A program made the translations under genes and the position numbers. From positions 60,986,621-61,050,620 of the forward strand of contig CM040421.1 of the NCBI GenBank assembly GCA_022702705.1: a stretch of 64,000 nucleotides of DNA, read 5' to 3'. The stretch's first letter is position 1; every line of letters starts with the position of its first letter. Positions 11,405 through 24,110 of this stretch are shown piece after piece. The notes beneath the pieces were generated by a model. It did no database searches. It was not told the origin of the DNA and worked only from the letters and a program-made list of their open reading frames with translations. Source of the stretch: Papilionanthe hookeriana x Papilionanthe teres. Taxonomy: Eukaryota > Streptophyta > Magnoliopsida > Asparagales > Orchidaceae.

Positions 11405-11598
11405 TGCATTTGGGCCAGCTTCTATTTATCCAATTAAGTTGTTAATCTGAAAACACAGGCCACGGGGTTTGACCTGCATTCCGCATTTAGTGTCAAAAAA
11501 CCAGCTGTACTCTCGGATAAGTTGCATAAGTGTCGTTTCCAAATGGTAAGACGGAGTTTTCAAAATGTCGTCGCAGCGGATAAGCTGCCCCAAACGCA
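11405..11598. mobile_element. MITE-like element, about 194 bp
   Basis: The left end reads TGCATTTGGGCCAGCTTC and the inverse complement of the right end reads TGCGTTTGGGGCAGCTTATC, giving imperfect terminal inverted repeats of about 20 bp. The interior is non-coding. The TG-rich GTTTGGG terminus resembles non-autonomous hAT elements, which often sit near plant genes. No clear 8-bp target duplication was found, so the superfamily is uncertain. Confidence 0.5.
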
Positions 11599-12654
11599 TC
11601 CTACATCTCTAACCTTTGGTTAATGGTCTAACCTAACTCTAAGCTATTGGATTAAGTTGTCGTGAGCTCTTAAGGTGGTTAATTGTCGTGTTGGCTTGGT
11701 TGACTAGGTTTGTATAGGAGTTTAGACCTGTATAGAATCAAGTAGGTCTCTTGGGTTTACTTGACACTAATGGTCCAAAGGTCAAGCCACAAGAACAATT
11801 GGGTCAATTAAAGTGTATTTAATCAATCGGGATTACTTTTGAGTTCGTTTTTGTCTAATTGAACAATATGGTCAAATTAGCTCAATTAGTAATAAAGAGT
11901 TAAAGTATAGGGTTCACATTTGGTCAAGTGAATTAATTAGCTCGAATTGCTCGAACAGAAAAATTAGCTCAAATAGACTATGGTGAACTCATTTAAAGGG
12001 TGGGTTTAGTTTACTCAATTTGATCAAATTACAATAATAAATCAAATAGGATTAAAGTTTGACGCTTAGGGTTCCAATTGGGCTATTGGTTTAATTTGGT
12101 TCAATTGCTTAATTAAAGATAGAATTAGGTTAGTTTCTAATGTGGTTAATTTGCTTAGACGAATTGAAGGGCCTTAACAAAATTAATTTTATTAGTTTAG
12201 CCTACAAAGTTCCATTGAGTTAATTTTGTTCAACTGAACCAATATGTCGAATAACATGTGTTCAATTGCAAACTATGTTCAAAGGGAATATGATTCATCA
12301 TTCAAAAGTGATTTCAAACATTGGCTTGGCTCAATTGGTTAAATGGCCTAAGGGGTTTAGTTAAGTCAACTTGGGTTAAATAAACCAACCGGTCAAATTA
12401 AAGATCAATTAGACTTGGATCTTGTATGGATGACCTGCTTAATTAAATTTGAATGTTTATATTCAATCAATTTGTTCAATTTAAAGGTGTAGGTTTTATC
12501 CGATCAAGCAGATTAATCTTGTTAGTTTACATGTTCCCAGATGTGGGGGAAGAGAATTGGTCTTTTAAGACTTTAAATTTAACTCACTCATAACATTTCA
12601 TAATATAAAATATATAAAAAAATAAATGAAACACTAATTAAAAATTGTAAAGGC
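11599..12654. repeat. Degenerate CAATTNGGTCAAATTA-type low-complexity region
   Basis: No gene is visible. The sequence is built from imperfect short words such as CTCAATTGG, GGTCAAATTA and AGGGTTC. It resembles in style the AACCTAA-type minisatellite at 32,155-33,086 and the G/T-rich part of the giant LTRs, but has no regular period that I could measure. Confidence 0.4.
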
Positions 12655-14490
12655 AAATGGTCATTCCTCATCGGTCGATCGCATGCGCAGGTTTGATTGA
12701 CCACTTCCTTCAACTCGATTGATCGGCCTTCACCAGCCTGATCTTTTCGACTAACCGATCTTCATCGATCGGCCACCCTTTCTCGATTGACTGTTCCTCT
12801 TCAATTGACCACCAGTGCCAATTCGATTGAAAACTTCGATCGTCTCGACCGATCAGCCTCCACCGGCCTAATTATCTCAACTGACCCTTTCTTCGTTGAT
12901 CAGCCGCACCGACCTGATTGACCATTCCTTGTCGATTGACCGCCTATGCTGATTTGATTGACTACTTCAATCGACTCGACAGACAGCCGCCACTAGCCTG
13001 ATTGCCTCAACTAACCCATCTTCGTCAATCGATCGCCCAGACCTGATCGATTGTTCCTTATCGATTGATTGCCTACAATGATTTGATTTATCACTTTCAT
13101 TGGCTTGGACGAGCGACGACCACCGACCCATCTTTGTCGGTTGCCCCGGCCCGCTCAACCATTCCTCGTGGAACGACCAACTACACCAATTAGATTAACC
13201 ACTTCCATCGTCTCGACCGATAAGTATCCACCGGCCTGATTACCTCAACCAACCCATTTTTTGTTATTGGTAGACCTGTCCCGATCATATGTTCTTCATG
13301 AATCGACTGCTTATGCAGATTCGATTGACCACTTTGATCGTCTCGACTGATCGGCCGCCACCGGCCCGATCCGATCGATTGTTCCTCATCGATCGTCCAT
13401 CTGCCAAACTACTGTCGATATGACGGATCGCCTTGACCGGCCCATCATCATCGATTACCCACCCCAGCCTGATCAACAACCTATGTAGGCTCAATTAACT
13501 ACTTCTGTCGGCTCAGTCTAATCGTCTCGATCTACCCATCTTCATCAATCCGCCCCAGCTCGATCAACCATCATCAGGCTGATCATCTCGATCGACCCAT
13601 CTTCGTCGATCCGCCTCGGCTCGATCGACCCATTTGCTCTGGTTCGATTGACCACTTTCGTCGGCTTAACCAATCAGCTGCCATAGCTCGATTGTCTCGA
13701 CGGACCCATCTTTAGTGATCGATCGCTCAGACTGTTCCTTCTTGATCGACCACTATGTCGGTTTGATTGACCACTTCGATCGTATCGGCCAATCGGCCGC
13801 CACCGGCCCGATCATCTCGAATGACCTTTTTTCGTTGATTGGCCGCCTCGGTCTAATCGACCATTTTTTGTCGATCGACTGTCAATGACAATTCGATTAA
13901 CCACTACCGGCAACTCGGTCGATTGATTACCGCCGGCCTGATCGCCTCGACCGAACCATTTTCGTCGATCGACCACCCTGGCTCGATCGACCATTTCTCG
14001 TCGATAGACCATCTACATTGGTTCGATTGACCACTTTGATCGTCTCAATCGATTGACCGCCACCGGCTCGTTCATCGCAACCGTTCCTTTCTTCGTCAAT
14101 CGGTCGCCAAGATCCATTCAATTGTTCCCTATCGACTGGCCACTTAAGAGGTTGACGTGACCACTACAGTCAGCTTGACCGATCGATTACCGCCAGAATG
14201 ATCATCTCGACCAACTCTTCTTCGTCGATCTTTCACCCAAGACTTGACCGACCGGTTGCCTACGTTGGTTTGATTGACAACTTTTGTCGGCTTGGTCGAT
14301 CTGCCACCACCGACTGATCTTCTTAACCTACCCATCTTCGTCGATCGGTCACCCTAACGCAATCGATCAATCCTCATCGATGGACCACATGCTTCGATTT
14401 GATTGACCACTTTCGTCGCTCGACCGATCGATCGACACTGGCCCTATTACCTCTACCGACCTTTCTTCATTGATTGCCACCCACGCCGGA
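12655..14490. repeat. Degenerate satellite, about 131-bp monomer, about 14 copies
   Basis: The word TTGATTGACCACTT or a close variant recurs near 12,693, 12,822, 12,955, 13,085, 13,193, 13,322, 13,492, 13,645, 13,765, 13,895, 14,022, 14,150, 14,272 and 14,400, an average spacing of 131 bp. Each monomer also contains CTCGACCGATCGGCCGCCACCGG-like and CATCTTCGTCGATCGG-like blocks. Monomers are strongly diverged. The many short minus-strand open frames with RSTKNGR/GGQST-type peptides are by-products of this repeat and not genes. The sequence is unusually rich in GATCGA and CpG compared with its surroundings. Confidence 0.8.
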
Positions 14491-14499
14491 CTGATCGGC

Positions 14500-15703
14500 T
14501 TCCTTTGGTATGTTGCATTTGTGTATGATTTCTTCACATTGTCTGCATTAGTACATCTACACTTACAGCTTATAGTGCACTTGTGAGCATATGCCTCTAT
14601 ATGTTTGTTGTGATTACGCATGCTTCACTCAGGAATATTACTCTACACCTTTACTTCGTGGCATCCACATGTCACTGTGCATCACGACACTAGTGTTTGC
14701 ACTTACGCTTGCATTCTTGCATGTTATCTTTCATAACATCTTGTATGCCATGACTTGCATGCTTGAGGTCTTTCTAAGTCACTATTCTCACACACTCACT
14801 TTCGACACTCACGTCCCTTTGTTGGGGAAGGCTTGCACATTAAGCCTATCTGATGAGTGATTCTCCCCTAACAATGATCGTATTCTTTCTCCTACGACAC
14901 CGCTCCATAATACTGAGGTATTCTCTTGAGTCACTGCCTCTTCGGCATACTCACCTCTGAGTCACTTCTCCTTGACACACTCACTATCGAGTCAATGCCT
15001 CCTTAGCACACTCATTCTCACATGTGTTGCACGTTTGCATGCACCCCTATGCATTGTCAGTGCATTCGCCATTAATATATGCCTCCATATACTAGTGGCA
15101 AATGTTTATCATCTTTCGATCTTTCCTGCTCCGTTAGCATGATCACATCATACTGGATCAATTTGCGTCTGCATATGCATTATTGATCATCTCGATGATG
15201 AACCTTGACTTGTTAGATGAGTGACTCCCTATTAGTCACGATGTGCTAATAAGTATTACCTCAGAGGATGTCTCGATGGGCAATACTAGCTAACGCACCG
15301 TGACTGGCATATGTATGTTGTGCTAAGGTTTCAAGGGTTCTAATAAGTGTTACTAGGCTTTTCCTTGATTAAAACCTATTTTAAAGTATACAAATTTATA
15401 TTTTTATTACTTATATGCATCATATTTAAAAAATCTAATTTGAAATTCTTGCTTCACTACCTTAGACCATATGTAAGGTCAACCTTTTTAAAACTTAAGT
15501 TTTATAAAAATGCATTTAGTGGCACGTCTTAGAATCCTTGAATCATTAGGATGGGGTTGAGGAAGGCAACCTTGTCAAAAGCATGTGCCATCATTTTGCA
15601 TATATCTGCACTGCACACTCTTAGATGTTGTGATTAAGACACCCTACGCTAATGGTTTATTAGGCTAGGAATAGAGTGCTAAGTAGTTTTTTCGATGTCC
15701 TGG
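14500..15703 (+). repeat. Direct diverged copy of the outer part of the large inverted-repeat arm
   Basis: The stretch 15,190-15,700 aligns in direct orientation with 17,255-17,745. It shares the TTAGATGAGTGAC block, the block ending 'ggtttcaagggttc/tgttccaagaggtc', 'cttagaccaYatgtaaggtcaa', the 'ggatggggtYRaggaYgg' block, and the 'gacaccctacg/ggcaccttct' block. The part before 15,190 shares only composition and CATATG-rich words. No coding sequence is apparent. Confidence 0.6.
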
Positions 15704-16200
15704 TGTTGACCTCATCTTTAGTGAGGTGTGACTCTTTCTTTAGAGCCTAGAATCTGGTCATAGGAATTCGCTACTGAATCTGCTAGATGACTAGTGTTGG
15801 GGCCCACACCACCAGAAAATGCAAACCACTTCTTGACTCTTTGTAGTCACAGGTGTATGGCTTTGAATCATCAAATTTTGGTTGAGTCAATTAAGAATGA
15901 CACATTGAAACTCAAGATGAGCTCCTAAAAGGATTAAAGAAGCCCTAAGGAGACTTTTTGGACTTGAAATTTAAATTCTTGAACATCGCAATTCACATTA
16001 CACTCACACTACATTTCATACCACACTCGTTTCACTCGCACTTACTTCACAATTCACATCACCCACACTCACATACAAATCACTATTAAATCAAAATTAA
16101 AATAAATCTTCAAAAGAATAGATCATAAACCAAAATTCAAAAAACCAAATTTGACTCATTTTTGACACCTTATTCAAAACCATATTCATGCCACAAATTC
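15704..16200 (+). repeat. 5' end fragment of a giant-LTR relative (copy F)
   Basis: It begins TGTTGACCTCATCTTTAGTG at 15,704 and matches the inverse complement of the LTR end at 28,780-29,111. Shared blocks are the terminal hairpin region, the 'gagcctagaatct/gtacttaggatct' block, 'ttgggRcccac', and 'caaaccacttcttRactc'. Farther in, both have CACTACAC-type repeats. It is in opposite orientation to the complete copy at 21,550-29,111. Only about the first 0.5 kb is recognisable, and the right boundary is uncertain. Confidence 0.65.
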
Positions 16201-16387
16201 AATACCTTTGTGAGCCTATGTTTTTTATCATGTGTGTATCTTCTCCGTGAGTGCCTGCACTTGTATTTTTGGCATCCCTTCATATACATATGTCCCCATA
16301 TGTACATGATCAAATATTTGCATATCACTTAAGGGGGTGGCTAATATGCAAGGCCAACATGATGTGTAACTCTTCTTAGCAAGATTT

Positions 16388-19300
16388 ATACTACCCCTTT
16401 TCTATGACACTAAGTGTCATAGGGATATCACACTATGTCACTTAGCATGTGACATGCCACCTAGCTCATGACCCCATCTTGTTAACAATGTTCGCTAGTG
16501 ATTGCCATATCATGTATTGTTTGCGGCTTCCATTTGCATGTGCATGTTTGGTTGTTCTCGGAAAATGTTTAGTTCCTTTGGGGTTTCATATACCTAATGT
16601 AGCCCAACTCAATATCATTCATCTATGTTGAGTCACATAGTGTGGCATATGTTGTCGATTGCATGAGCATCTGGGTTGCCTCCAAGATGAAGTGTAATCT
16701 CTCCCAGTGTTTCATGTACCCGATGCACACGGATTGTGTCTCATGTGAGTGAGTCATTTTGCATTTCTACTTGTAATTCTAGCACTCTTTTTATTGAGCA
16801 TATGTCGTCATATGATCACGATGAGCGTTATGACATTTTTGATATGGCAAGCTCACTTGGCATTAGCACATCTCGTATATCCATAGCTTGGATCGTAGTC
16901 ACCACAGATATGATCATGTTAGGATATCCTCGATTATACATAAACAATCATTAAATTTCTGTACAATTCTATGTTTATTGGTTCATATATGATCGATTAC
17001 CCCGTACGATTGCACTGAATGAGCAAATCATATGTACTCATACATATGATTGGACATGAGTATCCACCTAGCATGACACTCATATTTGAATATCCTTTGG
17101 TGTATGATGTGATTGCTCATATCTCTATAGAATAATCAGATCGAGTTTATCTTTTGTCTTATCTTCTGTGATCACTCACACCTTAATAGAATGATCAAGA
17201 TATGCAAATTTACATTGAATTTTGCATGTATATTACCAAGTTTTTCTTGATGATAAGCTGATCTTGTTAGATGAGTGACCCGTTGTTGGTCGTGTTGTTT
17301 TAATGAGCATTGTTTTCTATGGCAATGAGAATTATCGCATCACGATCGAGACGAATGTGTTTGTGCTAATGTTCCAAGAGGTCTAACATGTGCCACATAA
17401 GTTTTCCTTTCTTTAGGGATTATTTTAAAACTTATAAAAACATATATTTTTATTATTAATACATTATGTTTTTTTTAAACCTATTTTAACATTAATGCAT
17501 CTATAGCTTAGACCACATGTAAGGTCAAACCTCTTAAAGCTTTTACTTACTTACAAACTTCATATTTAGTGGAATATATTATAATTCTTAGATCCTTAGG
17601 ATGGGGTCAAGGACGGTGACCCCGTAAAAAAAGCATGCCAGCCTCAATCACACTCTCGCACACACTTGGATATTTGTGTTAGGGCACCTTCTTTTAGAGG
17701 CTTGCTAAAATAAGTTAGGGTGTAGTTAGATTTTTATATGTGCGCACACTAGCCGAGTGTTTTTGTGTGATGCATTTGTGTGTTTATTGGATTTGAGATA
17801 TGTGTTAGTATATTAGGACAATTTTCTTGTAGGCATCCATGTTCAATAGGGAGAAGCTATAATAATTGGAGCTAACCCTTTTTTCTGTAGGTGTTGTCAA
17901 TTCTCCTCCCGCCAAGCATGTTTCACTACGTTGCTTGTAGATAAATTTGTGCTAACCTTCATTTATTGCAAGTCAAGTTTTTTTGGACTTTATTATGTAT
18001 TTTTATTAGAGTCATTAGGATTGAGTATGTATCGGAAATAAGGTATGGGCATCAGTTCCGAGGTGCTTGATGTGCGGAGCCACATGGCGAGGACCAAGAG
18101 AAGTGGCCTGTGTCCCGTAACATAATTCCAAATTTATATCATTGTATATTATTAGGATTAGCTTGTATATGTGGAGCCTAACAATAATTTTCTATATTGA
18201 GATATATTGTCAATCCAGCGACACCTGGCCTTTTATTATTTATTCATTTGACTTTGTTTTTTTTATGCTGTGTTGAATTCTCACTTTCTTGGCTTGTGGT
18301 TTGTCTAGGAAGCTCATCAAATATAATTTAGGCTCTTTAGGCTAAAAATATGTTTTTTATCTATAAAATCCCTAATAATAAAATATTAAGATTAATCAAA
18401 ATTTATGATTAAATTACCACAACTTTTAAAATTAGCACTTACTTTGTTTGCATGACCTTCGAGTTGGTTTTTAAATAGGTATGCATGCATGACTATCGCC
18501 AAAGTCATACTCAATAGAGCCTCCACCATATGGTTTGATTAGATAACCTCATCATTCTACATATCCTGAGGAGGTGTCGTCATGTTTCTTCAATTAGACT
18601 AACCAAGTATATCATTTTATCTAGGTGGTTGTCTAGAGCGCTTACAGCGTTAGAGGCTCCCTGACCTAGATGGGGTATAAGTCCTTTGTAAGGTGGTTTT
18701 GACTTTCAGCCGATCCCCACTTTTCTCTTCATTCATGATGCTTCTTCAGCACTTTATTGGTTGATGTAAGTCTCACCTTTGTGAATTCTACTTACATAGG
18801 TTTATAGGGCTTTAGATGTCTCTTTTCTTTAATTTTAGGGCTATCAAGGTTCCTTGAACGACGAAGCAAATGGTTTGCTGACTAGTGTCTCAGATCGGGC
18901 TAGGTCGACTATTTTTATGACCAGGTATACTTAGGGTCTTAATAACTGGGATGATGGATCCATAAAATCTTGAACTAACTATCTCTACTTAATTAAGATT
19001 TCCTTAACATTTTGTTCGTAAACTCCTTTAAGCCCAGTATTCCCATGGGTACTTTGTTGATGTCACCTCGTCAACCATGATAGCTGACAGGCCACCGCCT
19101 ATATTGAGATACGGTGATGCACCCTCTACCCTTATGGCCATACATGCTTTTAAGCAGAAGGATGTTCCTATCATGACAGCGCATTCATTTCTTAGGCCTT
19201 ATTTACTGATGGGTTCTCGTCTATTTGAGGATATGAGGGACTCACCTTTTTTTGGTATAGGCTTTAGAAGCACCAAGATGCTCGTAGTTGAGATAAAAAT

Positions 19301-19500
19301 TTTCTTTGGATATATATCCATTTCACTATTTATCACAAATTATAAGCAAAGTTCCTATTATCAAGAGTTTTCATAAGTATCCCGCCAAGATGTAATTAAC
19401 AAAAGAGACACATTTCTTTGGGAGCATTTCTTAACCCCAGAACTAAATTTATAATTTTAGTTCTTTGGTTATATGGATTGCTTATGTAGGGGACTTCTTC
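16388..19500 (+). repeat. Left arm of a 3.1-kb inverted repeat (large palindrome)
   Basis: The arm is the inverse complement of 19,730-21,549 plus 29,117-30,431. Anchors are: the arm start at 16,388 with the block ending 'acccc' against 30,431; CATATGTA hairpin 17,027-17,050 against 29,763-29,786; 'gtgttagggcaccttc' near 17,690 against the interrupted site; the 'agcgacacctggcc' block near 18,217 against 20,985; and the inner end at 19,500 against 19,730. Similarity is high. The inner end carries a variant of the LTR stem-loop motif (19,358-19,400), suggesting that the arms derive from an LTR. A 99-codon frame at 19,077-19,376 is mirrored in the other arm and has no recognised homology. Confidence 0.85.
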
Positions 19501-19729
19501 TTATAATTTTTTTCCTTTCAAATAGCCCTCTTTCTAGAACCATCAGAATGATTCAACAAAAGAAGAGAACTTAGAAGAGGAGAAAATATGATGAAACCAA
19601 GAAAACAAACAAAGTTAAAAAGAACATAGAGAACTTATATAAGGTTATCCTTGTATTGTAGGTCAAGTGTTTATGTATAAAATGAGATCAGATCAACAAA
19701 ACTTCAAACACATATCCATGAAGAAGTCC
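19501..19729. other. Spacer at the centre of the inverted repeat
   Basis: This is 229 bp of single-copy-looking, purine-rich AT sequence between the two arms. No feature is seen. Confidence 0.7.
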
Positions 19730-21549
19730 CCTACATAAGCAACCCATATAACCAAAGAACTAAAATTATATATTTAGTTCTGGGGTCAAGAACTGCTCCC
19801 AAAGAAATGCATCTCTTTTGTTAATTACATCTTGAGGGATACTCATGAAAACTCTCGATAATAGGAACTTTGCTTATAATTTGTGATAAATAGTGAAATG
19901 GATATATATCCAAAGAAAATCTTTATCTCAACTACGAGCATCTTGGTGCTTCTAAAACCTATATCAAAAAAAGGTGAGTCCCTCATATCCTCAAATAGAT
20001 GACAAACCATCAATAAATAAGGCCTAAGAATTGAATGCACTGTCATGATAGGAACATCCTTCTACTTAAAAGCATGTAAGACCATAAGGGTAGAGGGTGC
20101 AGTACCGTATCTCAATATAGGCGGTGGCTTGTCAGCTATAGTGGCTGACGAGGCGACATTAACAAATTACCCATGGGAAGACTAGGCTTAAAGGAGTTTA
20201 CCAACAAAATGTTAAGGAAATCTTAATTAAGTAGAGATAGTCAGTTCAAGATTTTATGGATCCATCATCCCAGCTATTAAGACCCTAAGTATACTTGGTT
20301 ATAAAAATAGTCGACCTAGCCCGATCTGAGACACTAGTCAGCAAACCATGTGTTTCGTCGTTCAAGGAACCTTTATAGCCCTAAAGTTAAAGAAAAGAGA
20401 CATCTAAAGCCCTATAAAACTATGTAAGTAGAATTCACAAAGGTGAGAGTTACATCAACCAATAAAGTGCTGAAGAAGCATCATGAATGAAGAGAAAAGT
20501 GGGGACCGACTAAAAGTCAAAACCACCTTACAAAGGACTTATACCCCATCTAGGTCAGGTAGCTTCTAACACTGTAAGCGCTCTAGACAACCACCTAGAT
20601 AAAATGATATACTTGGCTAGTCTAATTGAAGAAACATGACGACACCTCCTCGGGATATGTAGAATGATGAGGTTATCTAATCAAACCCTATGGTGAAGGC
20701 TCTATTGAGTATGAATTTGGCGATAGCATGAATGCATACCTATCTAAAAAACCAACTCGAAAGTCATGTAAACAAAGTAAGTGCTAATTTTAAAAGTTGT
20801 GGTAATTTAATCATAAATTTTGATTAATCTTAATATTTTATTATTAGGGTTTTTATAGATAAAAAAATATTTTTAGCCTAAAGAGTCTAAATTATATTTG
20901 ATGAGCTTTCTAGACAAACCACAAGCCAAGAAAGTGAGAATTCAACACAGCATAAAAAAAAGTCATATGAATAAATAATAAAAGGTCAGGTGTCGCTGGA
21001 TTGACAATATATCTCAATAAAAAAATGATTGTTAGACTCCACATATACAAGCTAATCCTAATAATATACAATGATATAAATTTGGAATTAAGTTACGGGA
21101 CACATGCCACTGCTCTTGGCCCTCGCCATGTGGCTCTGCACATGAAGCACCTCGAAACTGATGCCCATACCTTATTTCTGATACATACTCAATCCTAATG
21201 ACTCTAATAAAAATACATAATAAAGTCCAAAAAAACTTGAATTGCAATAAATGAAGGTTAGCACAAATTTATCTACAAGCAACGTAGTAAACCATGCTTG
21301 GCAGAAAGAGAACTGACAACACCTACAGAAAAAAGGGTTAGCTCCAATTATTATAGCTTCTCCCTATTGAACATGGATGCCTACAAGAAAACTGTCCTAA
21401 TATACTAACGCGCATACCTCAAATCCAATAAACACATAAATGAATCACAGAAAAACACTTGGCTAAGGTGCGCACCAAAGAATAATAGTCAAGACACATA
21501 AATACCAACTACACCCTACCTTAATTAGCAAGCATCTAAAGGAGGTGTC
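19730..21549 (-). repeat. Right arm of the large inverted repeat, inner part
   Basis: Inverse complement of about 17,695-19,500. The arm ends abruptly at GGAGGTGTC (21,541-21,549), where the giant solo LTR begins. The missing outer part of the arm resumes at 29,112. Comparison with the unbroken left arm ('gtgttagggcaccttc') reconstructs the uninterrupted site. Confidence 0.85.
21545..21549. other. Target-site duplication GTGTC, left copy
   Basis: GTGTC directly precedes the LTR and is repeated directly after it at 29,112-29,116. A 5-bp duplication is typical of LTR retrotransposon integration. Confidence 0.8.
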
Positions 21550-21929
21550 TATACGGCTTATTTTTAGGCTGTGTGTTTTGAAAAGGGGTCGCCTACAGAA
21601 ATTGTCGGCGAATTTTTAATTTAATTTAAATAAATAACTTGAAAAGTTGTATTTGATTTTTGAAAATAATTTTAAATTTGAACATTTTAAGATATGAAAT
21701 CAAACCGATCTCACATCCCAAATAGTTTATACAAACGAGCACCGCACCACAAACCGTGTATCTATCCCGAAGAATAGACACACTGCTTGATGATGGGGCT
21801 AGATTAAATAAACTAGGAGATTTGTGACATCCGTTTGATCTGCGAACCAATTTTATAAGCCGACAAGTTCCCCTGCTTAATATAAAACTATTAAACAGGG
21901 TTTATATTACCTGGGTTCTTCAAAATTCC

Positions 21930-22000
21930 CTATAAGGGCAAGCCCCTATAGTTAATTACATCTTAAGTGACGGGAATCACCTAAGAAAACTCTCGATAAT
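21930..22000 (-). other. Conserved double stem-loop (copy A)
   Basis: Hairpin 1 is CTATAAGGGC-AA-GCCCCTATAG (21,930-21,951). A TTAATTACAT linker follows, then hairpin 2, CTTAAGTGA paired with TCACCTAAG (21,962-21,985), then AAAACTCTCGATAAT. The same pair is found at 44,053-44,122 and 51,692-51,762, and with changed but still pairing stems at 5,033-5,106. Confidence 0.65.
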
Positions 22001-23639
22001 AATCAGTAATTCTGCTATAAGGAATTTCAAAGTTTAGGGTTTCCAAGGAATTGAATTTTGGAATTTCAATAGGGAATGGATCAAATTTGGAGCATTTTGT
22101 TTTGAGAATTCAAAGGAAGAAAAGTAGGAGAAATTACGGATTCGAAGCGGACTTCGGTAATTTCTCGACTATCCTATTGTTTGGCTTGGATTTAGGAAAG
22201 TCCTAATGTTTATTTAGTATTTCAATCTTGCCAATTTTAATTAATTTGGACTTATATTTGTATGACATGATCATACAAATAGCCTCGAAGATGTGAGGGT
22301 TTATGTCGTATCGGACGACTACCTCAGAAATCCTAAGACCGGTTAGGGCTTAATTTGCAACACAAATGGCCTAAAAAAAGGTTGAGGATTTATGTTGCAC
22401 TAGGCAAACTACCTCGAAATCCTACGGCTTTGTTGTTTAATTCTAAGACAGTTTTGCTGATGTAGATTCAAGTTTTGCTGACGATGATGGCCGTGCTGCC
22501 CACTATGCTCCAAGCTCCTTGTTGTTGCAGAGGTTTAGTTTTAGAAGTCATAAATCAGGGGGTGAGAAAAGTGTTTTTGTTTAGAGAAAATCTTAATTTT
22601 CAAGTGTTTTTGTGTTTTAATTAAAACAAATCTTAAAGTTGATTATAACGACACCGGTTAAGATCTCACGGTTCCATCCTTCCGACATCGTTATTTTTAT
22701 CGGATTCACTTAGTCCAGATGAATTTGCTAAACTCAACTGAATGAGTTCCACACTTTCATTTAGACCGGGGGAAATCCCGTTAGCAACACGTAGGTTACA
22801 TCATTCGAGGTATTCCCGATCATCCAACAAGACGTTTTAATTTTGTTGTAATTGTAGTTTTGTGTTCTGTTTGTGATTAAATTTTGAGTTGTTTTATATT
22901 TTGAAATGTTGTGGCGGTGAATTTTATCTTGCAATGACTTTTAATTTAGTTTTGGTTTCAGTTTTAGGGACTATCCTAAAGGTGTGGGTTTTCATGCAAC
23001 AGTTGTTTATCATGCAAGAAAAGTAAGTGCGATGCGATTAAATAAATTGCAATAAGGTAAATTACAATAAAATAAAAGCGTACTCGGAGGGTCTTCCCGT
23101 CATCCCAAGCTGCACTTAAAACACAATTAGAATATTTAACCAAGTTCCTAGGTAAAGCTAAGGGAAGGGTTATGGTTTTCTACCAAATTCCTAATCACTA
23201 TAGCTAGTCATTTCTTATGACGTCTAGGTCCTTGTGTTTTAGTTTGAGGACGATTTTCTTCATCAAAGAATAATTAAGTTCAGTTGTTCTTATAAACATC
23301 CTATCACATTGAGAAAGTGTTTAAGAAGAATCTCAAACATCTTTTCAATATCGCTAGAATTGTTTTAAGTCCAAATGAATTTAATTAATCAGGTGAAATA
23401 ATCGTCCGAGGTTTAGTTAAGTTTTGTTGTTATCTTACTCGGTGAACTAGGACATTTGAATATCCTATAAGTGAAGTAACATTTCATTTAATGTTACTGT
23501 TTAGGAGTTATGGTAACCAAAGCTTTCGAGGCAAATTGGTGTTGAAATGGTTTGTGATTTAGTTTAATTTCGGTTATCGAATTTAAATTTGGAATAGTGT
23601 TCAAATTGCTTTATATTTAATTTCTTCATCTCTTAGGTG

Positions 23640-24110
23640 ATGTTATTTTTTAATTCAATTTAATCTAACTTTAATTTAATTTGATTTGATTTAGCTTCAA
23701 TTTTAATTTAATTTATTTAATTTAAATTAATTTTAATTTTAACTTGATTTTATCTTTTTTTAATTTAACTTAATTTAATTTAAATTAATTTAATTTAATA
23801 TGATTTAATTTAATTTAATTTAATTTAATTTAATTTAATTTAATTAATTATTTTTTTAATTTAATTTTATTTAATTAATTTAATTTTATTTAATTAATTT
23901 AATTTAATTTTAATTAAATTTAATTCAATTTAATTTAATTTGTTCAATTTAATTTAATTTAATTTAATTTATTTAATTTAATTTAAATTAATTTAATTTT
24001 TTGATTTAATTTAATTTATTTGATTTAATTTAATTTAAATTAATTTAAATTGTTTGATTTAATTTAATTTAATCTTTAATTTAATTTTATTTTTTTAATC
24101 TTAATTTAAT
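23640..24110. repeat. TTTAA pentanucleotide tract in LTR copy A
   Basis: Long imperfect run of TTTAA units interrupted by TTTGATT and TTTTAA variants. Confidence 0.85.

Noticed and set aside
12967..14335. Series of Arg/Ser/Gly-rich minus-strand frames of about 63 codons
   Set aside because: They follow the 131-bp satellite period and have no conserved frame across monomers.
19077..20046. Pair of similar frames (99 and 67 codons) on opposite strands
   Set aside because: They are the two arms of the inverted repeat. They have no recognised domain and the mirrored frame is shorter, so coding selection is not supported.
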